Below are positions 30,574 to 42,099 of a stretch of DNA of 64,000 nucleotides, one piece after another. Each line of letters begins with the position of its first letter. Within the stretch, counting starts at the first letter, position 1. The position numbers and the translations under genes are program-made. The DNA is taken from the NCBI GenBank assembly GCA_002205965.3, contig NADL03000609.1, positions 62,001 through 126,000 on the forward strand. The letters are read 5' to 3'. The notes beneath the pieces were generated by a model. The model saw nothing but the letters and a program-made list of their open reading frames with translations, did no database searches and had not been told where the DNA came from. This DNA is from Kappaphycus alvarezii. Its lineage: Eukaryota > Rhodophyta > Florideophyceae > Gigartinales > Solieriaceae.

Positions 30574-31820
30574 TTGAATGTTCTCCTTCCGTCAGTACAT
30601 GATGCGCTGCACAGCCCGCTGCGGCCTTCTAACATCTTTGACCGCATCCCCGGGACCTGCCTGCACAGCCTCGCGATCTTACTGATCTCACTGTTTCGAG
30701 CCGCAGCCAATGCTCGGAATACCGGTGTCGTCCACTCTGCCTTCCTCAGGATTCACCTACTTCCCACTGCAGTCTTGCGACGGTTAATGTGGGGGAAGCC
30801 GGGTGGCAATCCAAGGCAAGACAAAGCCAAGCCACGACACGAGGGAATACCTCGCTCCACTACAGTGGCCAACGGAGTGCACTGTGGACTGGATTCTATC
30901 GTACACGAAGCCCGAAGACTGGTCTCCACCAAGGTGAAGATGAGGACTACGCGCTGGTTTCAGTGGATGCACATAATGCGTTCAACCGCTTTTCGAGACA
31001 GAAAATGATCGACCTCCTGCCGACCAAAGTGCCGTCGTTATGCCGTTTTCTGAACATGGTGTATGCCCGTCAAATGCCGTCCCTAATCTTGCCTGCGGCA
31101 TCGACACAAGACATCCCCAGCCAAGAAGGGATGCAACAAGGGGACCCAGCAAGTATGTTGATGTTCTCCCTTGTCATACACCCACTGGCAAGAGAAATTT
31201 CCGATCAGACCCAACTCCATTTACACAGATGGTATGCGGATGACTGCACCCTGGTAGGCAATCACACTGAGCTCGACAAGGCTGTCGAGATCCTGAGGTC
31301 TAAGGGACCTGATCATGGCCTGTATCTAAACCCGGCGAAGACACGCCTATTCTGGCCGCGCCACCCTGCCACTGAGACACCCCTACTGCACCGCTTTCCA
31401 AATGAGAACTTCTCAAATCACGGCATTGACCTCCTCGGCGCCCCGATCGGTTCGCCTGAATTCATGGAGAACTTTCTCAATGAAAAAATTGCAGGATGCA
31501 AAAACACTATCGCTGATCGATGGGATTGGGGATGCTCGCATCCGGTTCCACCTCACCGCGTTTGTGCCTCGGCATGCAAGCTACATCATGTGATGAAGCT
31601 AACACCGCCGAGTGCAACAAGCGTCCTGGCAATGAGATTTGACCAAGAACAGATGGAATATTACGCGGTCAAACAACGTGCCGATGACAAGTGCGGTCCG
31701 TCAGCAAGTGGCTCTTCCGCTGCGCCTCGGAGGCCACGGATTCACACCCGTGGCAACGCTGAATCTAGCGTCGTATGCGGCCAGCGTCATCGACTCCGAA
31801 CAAGTGACATGCCCCGATGA
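30574..31820 (+). pseudogene. LINE-D reverse transcriptase
   Basis: Pre-RT helices lie in the frame from 30574 (GLDSIVHEARRLV matches GTDTVVHGIRRVV of LINE-A). The frame 30789-31820 then gives ALVSVDAHNAFNRFSR (catalytic Asp), GMQQGDPASMLMFSLVIHPL (motif B), WYADDCTLVG with YADD at 31233-31244 (motif C), LYLNPAKTRLFWP and GIDLLGAPIGSPEF. One frameshift near 30.93 kb and one near 31.5 kb interrupt it. All catalytic residues are intact. Confidence 0.85.
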
Positions 31821-32768
31821 TCCTAGCGTAGCGCACCACCGTGCACAAAGCTATGCACATGCTGATACCCACCTTCTCGAGTTTGTCCGACGACTCCACC
31901 CAAGCTTCTCCGACGGACATGGTGGTCTCCCAGAAACGCTGACAGCGGCCAATCTTGCAAACAAGCCCGATAATACACACAGTATTTTATATCGAGCCTG
32001 GTGCAAGTCGGCAGCAAAGGTATTCTGGAAAGAGAAGAAATGGGAGAGGTACCCAAGCACTACGCTGCATACGGAAGCTGATATTCGGCGAAGGATCCGC
32101 CGCCAGGCATACTTAGAGACGCCTGCTGCAGCCTTTCTCACCGCACATCCGTCTGTGGTCAGCCGGACCTATAATAAGATGTGGTCAGTGATGCTACGCC
32201 GCCACCTGGGAGTTCACGTGTTTGACGACACTGTGCCGCTGCAATGCGCGGAGTGCAACAGGCCCATGGACAACCGAGGTGACCATGCCGCGGATTTTTG
32301 CAAAAAAGGCCTGGGATGGACTAACCGGTGAAGGTATTTGGCCGACAACTGTTCAAAGCAGCAGGAGTCGGCGTCCAATATGAGGTGAAATACTTACTTC
32401 CCGGACTGAATGCACGGCCTGCCGACATTCTAGTGTACCCGAGATCGGAAGAGATCAACACCTTGCCGCCCCTCCCGGTGGCGTACGACGTCACAGTAAC
32501 ATCGCCATTCCAAGAGGGGTTCATGTCCATTGGAGCGCGTGAGGCGCGCGCCGTTGCCAATGCAGCGGAAAGACGGAAAAATAGGGAGCTTGCCAGCAAA
32601 TTAGCAGCCATCCCCGGTGAAGCCCTCCCAGGACGATCAAAACTGGGATGGAAGTTTGTGCCGCTAGCCTTCGACTCACTTGGATCGCCGTCTGCGACGA
32701 CGTCGAAGGTAATCGACGAATACGCGGCCGCGTCGCGACTCGCAGCGCATGCTCGGCGGGAGGAGTGA
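31639..32768 (+). pseudogene. LINE-D zinc module and REL endonuclease
   Basis: The frame 31639-32331 has LPLRLGGHGFTPVATL, then a zinc module CAECNRPMDNRGDHAADFC. The frame 32328-32768 continues with LNARPADILVYPRS (the R-P-x-D site) and VAYDVTVTSPFQ (D-V-T-V), a long Ala/Arg helix and KFVPLAFDSLGSPS, ending at a stop. It overlaps the previous frame by 4 bases, so a single indel may be all that separates the two. The endonuclease motifs look competent. Confidence 0.8.
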
Positions 32769-32821
32769 AGACTCGGCTTTATCAGCAGTTTAGTTATGCG
32801 ATTTGGTCCACGTGTGCGGCG

Positions 32822-33046
32822 TGTAGCTTGATCACAACTTGGATATGTCTACTTTACTAGGACTTGGGCTCAACTTGGGACTTAAGTAGATGTCCGGAGT
32901 CTTACTCTTCGCTTGAACCACATATGCAAATCAAAGACTGCAAACCTACCTAACGTAAGTAAAGATATTATGCTATAACTCACAATTCATTCTGGTTAGA
33001 ACGCATGTAAACTGTCATCATATCACGTATAGGAATTCTGGCACCA
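32822..33046 (-). repeat. Copia-2 3' LTR
   Basis: 225 bp; the minus strand reads TGGTGCCAGAATTCC at the start and ends GATCAAGCTACA. On the internal side a purine-rich GAGAGGGTG precedes it, a likely polypurine tract. Confidence 0.88.
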
Positions 33047-34262
33047 CACCCTCTCGTTCGAAGCCATTGAATCAGTTGCCAGTCCCAAGCTTTTGCAATG
33101 ACGATTGCGCAACTCAGCCTGCAGCCCTTTTGTCAGAACATCGGCCACCATTAATGAGGTTGGGATATACGCCAGCTGAACAATTTTCTTCTGGACATGA
33201 TCACGAACCAAGTGAAAACGAACTTCAATATATTCGTTCTGTCACTGCACAGGTTATCCTTGAAAAGAGCCAACATTCCTCGGTTATCCCCATGGATGAC
33301 GACCGCTTCTCTGATGCGAAGTCTAATTCTATCATTAGTTGTTGTAGCGAGAGAGATTCACGAATAGAATGTGCCATTGCGACATACTCAGCTTCGACTA
33401 TAGACTGCGCGACAATAGATTGTTTCTTAGATCTACAAAAGACTGCAGCACCAGAAAAGAGAAACCTAAATCCCTAGTCGATTTGCGGTCTATCACATCA
33501 CCAGCAAAGTCTGCATCACTGTAAACAACTAGGAGGCCATTGGTTTTCGGTACACAAGTCCGACATACTCCGTCCCTTGAGGTAACGCAGGACCCTCTTT
33601 GCAGCCTTCTAATGTTCATTTACATGCTTGTCCAGGAACCTAGAGAGGTATCCTACCGCAAAGAAATGTTAGGGCGACATGTGTTAGCCAAATGTAGGAG
33701 AACGCCTACCAGCTCACAAGTAAGTTACAGTGCTTAACTGTTCTTCACCATTTGCCGCACGAACCTTGCATTCCGAAGGATGGGTGTTGCCACTGGTGAG
33801 CAATTCTCCATACCAACCGCAGAAGAGCATCCTCAATAAGTGGAGCGTTGTGTATCTTAATAGTGTAGTCACCGCTTCTCAATTACCAAGCCCAAGAACT
33901 TGCTGTCATGAGCTTCTACGCGTAGCTCAACATGCTTTCATAACGCTTCCGCAACCGTTTGCAGGTCTCTGTCGGTTCTTCCGGCAATGAGGACGTCATC
34001 AACATACACCACGAGTAAATCTTCAGCTTGGTCTTATCGTTCACCAGATATAACGATAGATCCGCGGAGGACACAAAAGCACCAAAACTAACAAGAATGG
34101 GGGGCAGAATCTTCCGAAAAGCTCTTGAGACTTGCTTTAAAACAATAAATGGCCTTTCGCAAACGGTTCACTAAGTGTTCTTTGCCTTGGACTTCAAAAC
34201 CGCGGGCTGCTTCATGTACAAGTCTTCATCAAATTTGCCGTAAAGAAACGCAGACTTTATGC
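33023..34262 (-). pseudogene. pol: Copia-2 RT C-terminal part and RNase H
   Basis: RT resumes with SAFLYGKFDEDLYMKQP near 34.24 kb, directly after integrase C-terminal residues. The fingers and first catalytic region are therefore deleted. The active site VYVDDVLIAG lies near 34.0 kb. RNase H follows: VVYSDADFAGDVIDRKSTR near 33.5 kb, and the end ADVLTKGLQAELRNRHC near 33.15 kb. Frameshifts also occur. It cannot encode a working RT. Confidence 0.8.
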
Positions 34263-35875
34263 GGGTAATGGGTTACAAGTTCCGGGTCCACATTTCCAAA
34301 TTCATCCAGAAATTCCAACTCCATCAAATCTTCATCGTGTTCAGCCGAATTCCCTTTAGTGGCATTTGCCAAATCTTCATTATCTACTTTGTTTCCACTT
34401 ATCTCCATATTTTCAATTTCTTCATCATCACTGCCAAAAAAAAAGACTGGTAGTGTCTTCTCTATGATTCTCAGTCGGCCAGCAAGAATCGACTCGTCAA
34501 ACTGAACATCCCTTGACACAGAAAACGTAGCACTGTCGGGATAGTAGATTCTGTAAGAATTTTCTTTCAAACCCGACGAGTATGCCCTTTCGAGCCCTCG
34601 GACCAAACTTTCCATCTCTCTTCTCCTTTGGTATATGCACATAGGCTAATGACCCAAAATTCTAATATGAGATAAGTTGGGACGTGTTCCAAACACTTTC
34701 TCAGCAGTGTACTGCTTTCCTCAGAAGCAGAGGTGTACATACGATTTCGAATATGGTTAGCAGTATTGATAGCCTCAGCCCAAAGCCTGTTCCGTCCAGG
34801 AAATGAAGATAGAGATAGCAACATAGTCCTCGGGCATCATTCAAAGTCCGATTCAATCGTTCTGCTTTTCCATTCGATTCGGGGCTGTACGGTGCCGCCG
34901 GCTGCTTCTTGATGCCTCGTTGAGAAAGCCAGTTCTGCAAAGTCTTCGAGAGGTACTCTTTGGCATTGTCGAACCTGATACTCTTCACATGCCTTTCCAA
35001 TCCGGTTTCTAGCTCAACAATCATATCTTGTACAGCTGCGGGAACTTCAGAACGATTCTGAAGGAACCTCACCATCGAGTAAGCAGTCTTGTCATCGTAC
35101 AGAGTCACATAATACTTAGCACCACCAATGGATTCGATACGCATAGGTCCAACAACATCAGTGTGTACCAAATCACCCGGTTGTCTTGCATGACGATTCA
35201 CTTGAACTGCGGGCCTAGTATCTCGAACAGACTTCGATACCTTGCAGTCGTCGCATATACCCCAATCATAAATATTCTGCAATGGCACACCATTAACAAG
35301 TGGGACAGTCTTACGAATATGGTCTCTGCACGTGTGTTTCAGTCGACGATGCCATATCAATGATTCATTCACCTTTGCCTTGGAAACTAAGGTTGCAGTG
35401 CCCGTACTTCCCGTTGAGGGTTTCAATAACGCTGTGTACAATCCAGTGCGTTCTGACTCAAATCCGAGGAGACAAATGGTGTTCGTCTTCGGATCGGTTA
35501 CAGTACAAGTACCATATCCTTCTCGTTCGTCACTCTGAAACGTTATTACTAGGCCTTTCTTGCGCATACATCCAACAGAGAGAAGATTGAACTTCAAATC
35601 AGGGACATACTGCACATCAGTAAGAGTGACGAGGCTCGTAATACCATAGGCGACAGTGCTTGCATGTATGTTGCCTTGACCATGCACTGATACATGAGTT
35701 CCATCTCCGACTTCAACAGAATCACGATTTGATCTTTCCAACGTCTTAAACAGAGAACGATCATTACACATGTGGGTTGTTGCCCCAGAATCGATGAACC
35801 ATTTTGGATGAGGGTCAGAGAAATCAGGTCCAACAGGAGCGCTCTAGCAACATTTGATGCAGTATCAGTGTCCAA
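34229..35875 (-). pseudogene. pol: Copia-2 protease and integrase
   Basis: The 35771-34701 frame (356 residues) begins just after the protease DSG site, with MCNDRSLF and the flap region YVPDLKFNLLSVG. Then the zinc module (WHRRLKH through CDDCKVSK) and the core: VHTDVVGPM (Asp), IRFDNAKEYLS (Asp) and YSPESNGKAERLN (Glu), all intact. The frame is lost near 34.8 kb. The 34642-34229 frame carries the integrase C-terminal stretch YRIYYPDSATFSVSRDVQF and an acidic linker. Confidence 0.88.
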
Positions 35876-36641
35876 CGTACGATCATCCGACTTTTCCTGC
35901 GGTGGACGGTACTTCTTGCTCTCGGATTCGTATAACAGTTGACCTTCTTGTGTCCAGCTTTACCACAGTAGTAGCATTTGATCTTTGACTTCGTCTTCGG
36001 CTTCTGACGAGTACTTAATGCTCTGGTAACTTCACTGGAAAGTTCAATGCTGGCCAGGTAACTTGCTTCCTTGGAAATAAGAAGCGCAAGAGATTCTGAT
36101 AGAGACTTGTCCATTCCCCTTATAACTTCTGCAGTGACACCAAATTCATCTCGGAGACCACGCAGTAAAGCGCGTAACTGTTCCGCTTCAGAAGTGTTGT
36201 AGCCAATCCCCCAAGTTGGGATTCCAATTCAGAGAGACGAGCACGAAATTCAAGCACACTTTCGCTTGGCTTCATCTTCATGGCCTGATAACGGTCCAAA
36301 AGGCCGTCTCTACTAGCCTGAGATACGGCCTGATGCTGTTCCTTGAGAGTCTTCCACACAAGGGACGGAGCTCGCATATCCATTACAGGGGCTAACAGGA
36401 GTCGTGCACTAGTAAGATTTGTAGACAAGGCTACTTCCTTACGGCGATTAAACTTTCGTAAACTTTCGTCACTTCCTTCAGGTGGAGATTCAGAGCCATC
36501 GACGATGCTCCACAGTCCCTTACTGCGCAGAACAAGTTCAACTTTCCGAGACCAGAGAAAGTAGTTCGTTGACGTAAGCAGCGGTAAACGAATCTTATTA
36601 ACGTCAACCACAGAACTGCGATCATCCCAATCTTCATTCAT
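35824..36641 (-). pseudogene. gag: Copia-2 gag
   Basis: The ATG at 36641 opens NEDWDDRSS; LTSTNYFLWSRKVELVL is the typical copia Gag opening (UBN2-like), then LWSIVDGSE, VWKTLKEQH and FRARLSELESQLGG. A frame change near 36.12 kb leads to 36114-35824, with the zinc knuckle C-Y-Y-C-x4-H-x4-C and a basic region. The start lies about 100 bp after the primer site. Confidence 0.85.
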
Positions 36642-36740
36642 CCTTCAAGTACGCAGAATGCAGCGTGAATGCCTAGGACAACGGATATCGTGAACACTCA
36701 GACAATAGAGAACGGTAATCGACAAGAGGCAGAATGAAAA

Positions 36741-36756
36741 GGCTGGGCCCATAACC
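36741..36756 (-). promoter_or_regulatory. Copia-2 primer-binding site (initiator tRNA-Met half)
   Basis: The minus strand reads GGTTATGGGCCCAGCC directly after the LTR. Its complement GCTGGGCCCATAACC is the anticodon arm of eukaryotic initiator methionine tRNA. This is the half-tRNA priming known from Drosophila copia. Confidence 0.85.
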
Positions 36757-36981
36757 TGTAGCTTGATCACAACTTGGATATCTCTACTTTACTAGGACTT
36801 GGGCTCAACTTGGGACTTAAGTAGACGTCCGGAGTCTTACTCTTCGCTTGAACACATATATAATTCAAAGGACTGTAAACCTACCTAACGTAAGTAAAGA
36901 TATTATGATATAACTCACAATTCATTCTGTTAGAACGCATGTAAACTGTCATCAATATCATGTATAGAAATTCTGGCAACA
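36757..36981 (-). repeat. Copia-2 5' LTR
   Basis: 225 bp, TGTTGCCAGAATTTC to AAGCTACA on the minus strand; matches 32822-33046. Confidence 0.88.
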
Positions 36982-38019
36982 CGGAGTCTGTATTGTGTCG
37001 CGCCCCACAACATGGAGAGTTTAGCCACCCTATTCAAACCTAATTGTTTTAGGTTTGTTACAATGGGGTATGCAAGACTATGCATGTTTCACCTGCATAT
37101 GTCTGTGGGAATGTAATTCATTACATTACTGTATACAATACAGTACAGTACTTTACATTACGGCTTCAAGTATATCACTGCAGCATCCACTGAACGCTTC
37201 ATGTCATCAAAGCATGCACCCATTATCAAAAAGAAAAAAAGACAGCAAGTGAATCAATTACAGTACCAGTTGAGTACGGGACTGTCCATGCCAGTATTCT
37301 ACATACTGCACTACTGTACTACAGCAATGTACAGTATTGTAGCAGCACTGTTGCAGCACTGTACTGTTACAACTTGACAATGAAGTTGCAAAGCACGGAC
37401 CAGGACTGATAGGATCACAACCACTGATCCTATCCGGCCTTGGGACCAAGTCAGGGGCATTTTATATAGACCTTTGCGGGGCTCTAAATGCAAACTAGAT
37501 ACGTTGCTGACAGAATTATATTGTACGTGTTAATGCACTTTGCTGACAGTACACAAGTACGTGCCACTTACTAATTGAATACTAACAGTACAGTACTGCA
37601 ACTCCTCGAGAACATACAGAGGGCGCACCAACGGTCTTAGATACCAGAAGGATGAATGGCACTGGATTTGAAGGGACAAGTAAAATAAATGTAGTTTTCC
37701 CTGATAATTACTCCACGCAGAAGCATTTTTCTCGAATAGAAAAGCGAGACCCGCGAAGCGGGGTCGATGTGTTCGGGTCTTGTCACCTATGATAAAAATT
37801 TGTTCCACAATTTTTCATCATTGAATTCGATATGGAAAACCAATTAAATGGTTTTTTAATATTTACAAAAATATTTTGGAATTTTCTCATTCGTCCAACG
37901 CAGCATGCCTTACGGCTGGCCTAACACCGGCCATGTGAGGTAGTACCTCATGATTCGGCCTCATTTCTAGACTCCATTGCACAGACCTTTCCCCCTTAGT
38001 CTTGGCATTCGGAGTACCC
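36982..38019. other. Intergenic stretch with palindrome arrays
   Basis: No gene. TACTGTAT/ACAGTAC arrays at about 37118-37165 and 37250-37375. A 40-bp word starting GAGGTAGTACCTCATGA (37936) also occurs at about 18424, probably a LINE 3' fragment. A TATATAGACC word near 37460 resembles one near 7980. Confidence 0.5.
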
Positions 38020-38029
38020 CGGGTTACGA

Positions 38030-38480
38030 ATGGACATTTACATACCCGCTGCATACGGGCCTTACAGTAGCGATATCGCCGTCTACGTTACTGTTACCCA
38101 TCCCTCCCCACGCCGCCACATATCGCCGAGTACAGTTACCGCAGGCCCTGCCGCGACACTCGCAGAGCGCGAGAAGCATCTTCATTACGACACTTGCTGC
38201 GACCAAAGCGATATCCTCCTCTCCCTTCTCGGGATTGATGTCTATGGCGCCTCGGGCGACGACAGCCTGGGTTTCTTCCACAGCCTTGATTCCTTCGCTG
38301 CTTCTTGTCGCAGTTACTCCTCTCAACAGGAGTTTCGCGACTTCGTTACCTGTTTGCGTTGACTCCAAGTGATGCAATCGCAACAGGTCTCTACCGGCCC
38401 CTTGCATTCGTAGTTAATTTCTGAATACCCTCTGTACACTTACGTGCCATTCTTTACAACTCGTGAAGATCTACCATCAC
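38030..38480 (+). mobile_element. LINE-B 3' fragment, copy 3
   Basis: The 38030-38362 frame reads DIAVYVTVTHPSPRRHIS (catalytic Asp changed to Tyr), then LLGIDVYGASGDDS. The 3' UTR ends GAAGATCTACCATCAC. More diverged than the copies at 11.6 and 19.5 kb. Confidence 0.7.
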
Positions 38481-38489
38481 AACCACTGT

Positions 38490-39250
38490 GGTCTCCAACA
38501 CCCACTGTGCCACCATGCCCCGCAGAAACATGGTATTTACGGTTTTCTGGGACTCGCTCTCTCTTTAATGGCAACACCGCGCCCAAGAAATGGACGACGC
38601 TCGCGAACAAACCGTCATCCTTCGCCAATCTGGATCGAGTGCATTCACTGTCCCAGTTCCCTCCGCCAAAACTACCCCACAACGCCCTGGCCTATCTGGC
38701 TATCCGCGCCGTTTGACTAAAGTGCCAGTTGGAGGCACCCCTCCTTGTCCTAGGTACAGAACTGAGGCACGCGAATATACTGGTGGACCATCCAGCTCTC
38801 CTAAACGCGGACTCACCCCATCCCACCGCCTTCGATAAAACGGTGGTCCCGCCATGCAAATTCAGCCACTGCGAAGGCCACCCATGCTGCCGGTGGGGCC
38901 GCTGGACTCTCCCGCTGCGATAAGCTCAAGGACCTGGAACGTAACTTCATACGTCGACTGCTGCCCCCTCCGACTGATCAGACCGAAACCCTGTCTTCGA
39001 TTTCGCCCTATCCCTTGGATTCCCTGGGGTGACTCGCTCCCTCCACTACCCAACTACAAAATGAATTCATCCCCGGTATAGCTCTCCGTTACCACACTTC
39101 GGTCCGAGTGATTCGGCGACGCATCTACCAGGGCATTCCCAGCGTCATGTGGTGGTCCATCGCTTTGTAAATTCTGTACCGGGCCCTACTGCACGTGGCC
39201 GACGTGTCTCACCGGGTTACCTCTTACGTAGCCGAATAGTCGCAGGGGCC
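38490..39250 (+). pseudogene. Unidentified degraded element
   Basis: Plus-strand frames give a coherent trail: MDDAREQTVILRQSGS, then a Pro-rich part, LERNFIRRLLPPPTDQTE, then VRVIRRRIYQGIPSVMW near 39.1 kb. It starts directly at the LINE-B 3' end. It may be an ORF1 or gag remnant; no family could be assigned. Confidence 0.35.
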
Positions 39251-39479
39251 AGTTTATCGCACAGATACTGTACAATTTGACCTACAGTAAGAATACTACA
39301 GTTAACTGTAATAGGTGTAAGCTTCCAATCGAAAGGATCAACAATGCGACCTTAGTACCAGGAGAGGAATATTTGGGTAGTTTTAGAAGTGACGTCGTTC
39401 CATGAATTGTTGCCATATGTTCCATTAGGGAATGAGGCGAGTGGAGGTAAGCTTACTTACAGTAGTAACAGGTTTTCAG

Positions 39480-39590
39480 CGTGCCTTCGTCACCTTTGAA
39501 AACGGGCAGCCACATTCCGTGCTATATCGATTCGCTGCGCGTAGACATCCGGGCTCCAACCTCCCAGCGTAGAGATGGGGACGGGAACAA
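39480..39590 (-). pseudogene. LINE-A tail fragment
   Basis: The minus strand reads LVPVPISTLGGWSPDVYA and ARNVAARFQR, matching the C-terminal tail of LINE-A. About 110 bp only. Confidence 0.65.
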
Positions 39591-39689
39591 GTATAACTTT
39601 GCCATAATTGCATAATAATTGGAATAGATAGATCTAAAAAGTAAATAGTCCCAACTTGAATAAATAAATAAATGCCGCAATCGGACTTG

Positions 39690-40150
39690 GAATGAATAAT
39701 GAATAGAAAACCAAATTTAATGATAGCTGATCGAGGGGAATATTCGATGGCTCGAGGATGTAAAAAATATTTCTAACAACCTAGGGCTACTTATACTCTA
39801 CACCAGAGTGAACCTGCTACAAAAAATCAGGTAAGCCGCGCAATAATTTTGGTAGACAGGATTCAGGCTCAGCAATAATTATTGCAGTATTTTCCAGGTA
39901 AGCAATCATCCAGATAATAATTTATTTGTAGCATAAATGCAATAATTATAGCCTGTTTAATGTAAAATCTCAACTGCAGGACATAAAAATTATTTCACAC
40001 TGAATTGAGCATCAAATTGTGCCAGTGTGAAATAGATAAAATTATTCCTTTATGATTCACAAGAAATATGAATTGTGGGCCACAAAAAAATAATGCTCCA
40101 CAATTAAGCATCACTGTAGGACACCGGGATAGATATTAAAATATTTTGTC
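39690..40150. repeat. AT-rich repeat, inverted copy at 58380-58830
   Basis: The reverse complement matches 58380-58830 over about 450 bp, beginning in both with AAATATTTTAAT, then CTATCCCGGTGTCCTACAG. Both are rich in AATAATTATTGC words. Here it joins directly to the degraded LINE-A endonuclease. Non-coding. Confidence 0.75.
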
Positions 40151-40790
40151 AATTTTCGCAATAATCCGCAATGAATGACTTGTATCTCTTCACTTTCTAG
40201 TTTTCTTGCTGCGTTGAATGATTTCAGCAGGATAAAGCTGCAACTTCTTCTGCGACAGGGTACCGAGGGGTTTGGCGAAGGTGATGTCGAAAAAGTCCAT
40301 GCTTCCAATATGAACCATTGCGCAAATATCGGGTCTGGTGCGGTAAAGCCCTTCTTGGGGTTTCCGGGTAGAATATCAAGCTTCTTTTTTCAGACCAGTG
40401 GCCAGTAGATCGACCTGAAGGTCGTGATTCCGTGTCGTTTCGCTTCATTGCAAGCAATGAAGGAGTGGATTTACGAAACAGTCTAGAATTTGGGATAATT
40501 TCCTCTTTGTGCATAGGGTCTGGGGAGCAGAAAGTGGTACTATACAATAATACTGGGACCACAACGAGAATCCTGTTCGTTCAATATTTGTCTGAAATAC
40601 AGAAGATGATGCAAAGTGCAGCCATGCTTTCGAACCAGGGAAAGCCATTAAGTCCCGAAAAGCCGGATTCCTGTTGTTGCTCAGGGGTACTCTTCATTCA
40701 ACCTTTCCTTGATTGCATTCGTTAAGGCCTTCTGCGATGTGGCTTTCCTGGAGCAGAAATCACCGAACGAGCGAATTCTATATTGTGTAC
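40150..40790 (-). pseudogene. LINE-A REL endonuclease fragment, copy 4
   Basis: Minus strand: FGDFCSRKATSQKALTNAI near 40.77 kb, MAFPGSKAWLHFASS in the 40648-40445 frame, GFSLWSQYYCIVPLSAPQT, LLHCLQ, and near 40.3 kb the REL site in broken frames (MDFFDITF with the R-P-D region before it). Zinc-module Cys residues are partly lost. A 5'-truncated, old copy. Confidence 0.68.
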
Positions 40791-40880
40791 ATGGAAGGGA
40801 CCAAGCTCTGTGGGCGCCCAAGTTGTGTTGGTGCTTAGCCAAATCTCCCATCGAATGGGTAAGGAAGTTAGACCGCTACT

Positions 40881-40947
40881 AGAACAATAGCACAGAACAA
40901 TAGCACAGAACAATAGCACAGAACAATAGCACAGAACAATAGCAAAC
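40881..40947. repeat. 13-bp tandem repeat
   Basis: About five units of ACAGAACAATAGC, next to the copia-3 3' LTR. Confidence 0.9.
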
Positions 40948-40984
40948 CCGCTTGCTCTCGTTTATGTCAATGACAAGGCGACTT

Positions 40985-41145
40985 ACGTATCAATTCAAAC
41001 AAAAAAACCAACTGCAAGTTCCCACAATACAAATGAACATATCATTACATGTAAAAGAATAGAGCGGTCGTAATCATTAAATGACAATACGAAATTCCAG
41101 CGAATGGCCGTTTCATGGCGCATTCATAATCATCAAGATCATATC
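40985..41145 (-). repeat. Copia-3 3' LTR
   Basis: Minus strand from near TGATGATTATGAATGC to about TTGATACG; paired with 46283-46443. The exact ends are uncertain. Confidence 0.65.
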
Positions 41146-42095
41146 ACTCCTCTTTCTGATGTTTCCAAGTTTCTTCTCTGAAGACTTAGTCTCAGCGACA
41201 GACTCTAGATCAACACAGAGCTTACCACTGTAGAGCGTCAACTGTAATGCCTCAGTAAGAGGGCTGTCTTTCTTAGTAAGTGGATCAGAGAGATTAACGT
41301 TGCCAGGAATCTAGGAGATTTGATCTACTGCACCTGTTTGAAACTCATATCGAATTCAACCTACATCCCCACGAATCGATCTATCGATAGAGTTACTTTG
41401 CGTCGAAAGTGATGTAAAAAGATCTTTGGAGTCAACACAGATTCGTGACTTAATTTCCATATCCATCAACTCCGAATAAGCACTAGAGATTACTTTTCGT
41501 TCATCGATGGCTTCGGCTGCTGCAAGTATCTCAGCGGCAGGGACACTCTTAACAGGACGTTTAGCCTTATGAGAAATCCATGAGATAGCATGATGTATGG
41601 AATTCTGTTTCATCTCTCCAACAAGGAGTCCAGTTATCAAACCTATCTGTCCTGTTTCGCTGTTCGTGATGCATCAAATAAAGAATGCTTAGCTCGTACT
41701 CTGTAGAGTCAGATGGTCTAGGGTAAGATATGATAGTACCCAATTTCTTAAGCTTACGAACAACATGCACTTGCTCCACAAGGTGATTGACTTTTGATCT
41801 GGGGTCTTGTGCTGCAGGTAACTTGCATAAAAAGAGCAAAATGGTGAAGCAGCAGTACCGATCCATCCAACTGAGCTGTTAAAAGACGCAAAAAAGACTT
41901 CTCGATATCGTTCAGAGGCTGATCAGATTGGCGACGGCGTTGTCTAGAAAAAGGATATTCTGTTACGGCATTCAGCTTATCGTCTGCATCAGTCTCTATT
42001 GTGTGGTCCTCGTTTTGCACAGTATTAATTCCAAAGAAGCGAAGTTTCCCAGGACCGTGATTGACAGTACCAAGCTTAAAACGGCTGTTGAACAT
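41146..42095 (-). pseudogene. pol: Copia-3 RNase H and connection
   Basis: The frames 42095-41754 and 41866-41567 carry the connection. The 41640-41356 frame gives AISWISHKAKRPVKSVPAAE, ILAAAEAIDE and RICVDSKDLF, the RNase H core. Near 41.25 kb NLSDPLTKKDSPLTEAL is the standard copia RNase H end. Frames are interrupted by indels. The end of the domain lies within a few bases of the 3' LTR. Confidence 0.72.
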
Positions 42096-42099
42096 ATCT

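Larger units (their letters stand above)
30560..32768 (+). mobile_element. LINE-D (REL-type), RT to C-terminus
   Basis: A third full RT-plus-REL lineage, with fewer breaks than the others. Its endonuclease frame runs intact to a stop at 32768. Copia-2 is inserted 53 bp downstream. Confidence 0.78.
32822..36981 (-). mobile_element. Copia-2, Ty1/copia element with internal deletion
   Basis: 4.16 kb between 225-bp LTRs, minus strand. Order gag, protease, integrase, RT, RNase H. The flanks CGGCG (32817-32821) and CGGAG (36982-36986) are a probable 5-bp target duplication with one change. The two LTRs are about 95 percent identical by eye, younger than copia-1. Confidence 0.9.

Noticed and set aside
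40881..40947. Five regular repeats considered as a CRISPR array
   Set aside because: The units are 13 bp in direct tandem without spacers, in eukaryotic DNA.
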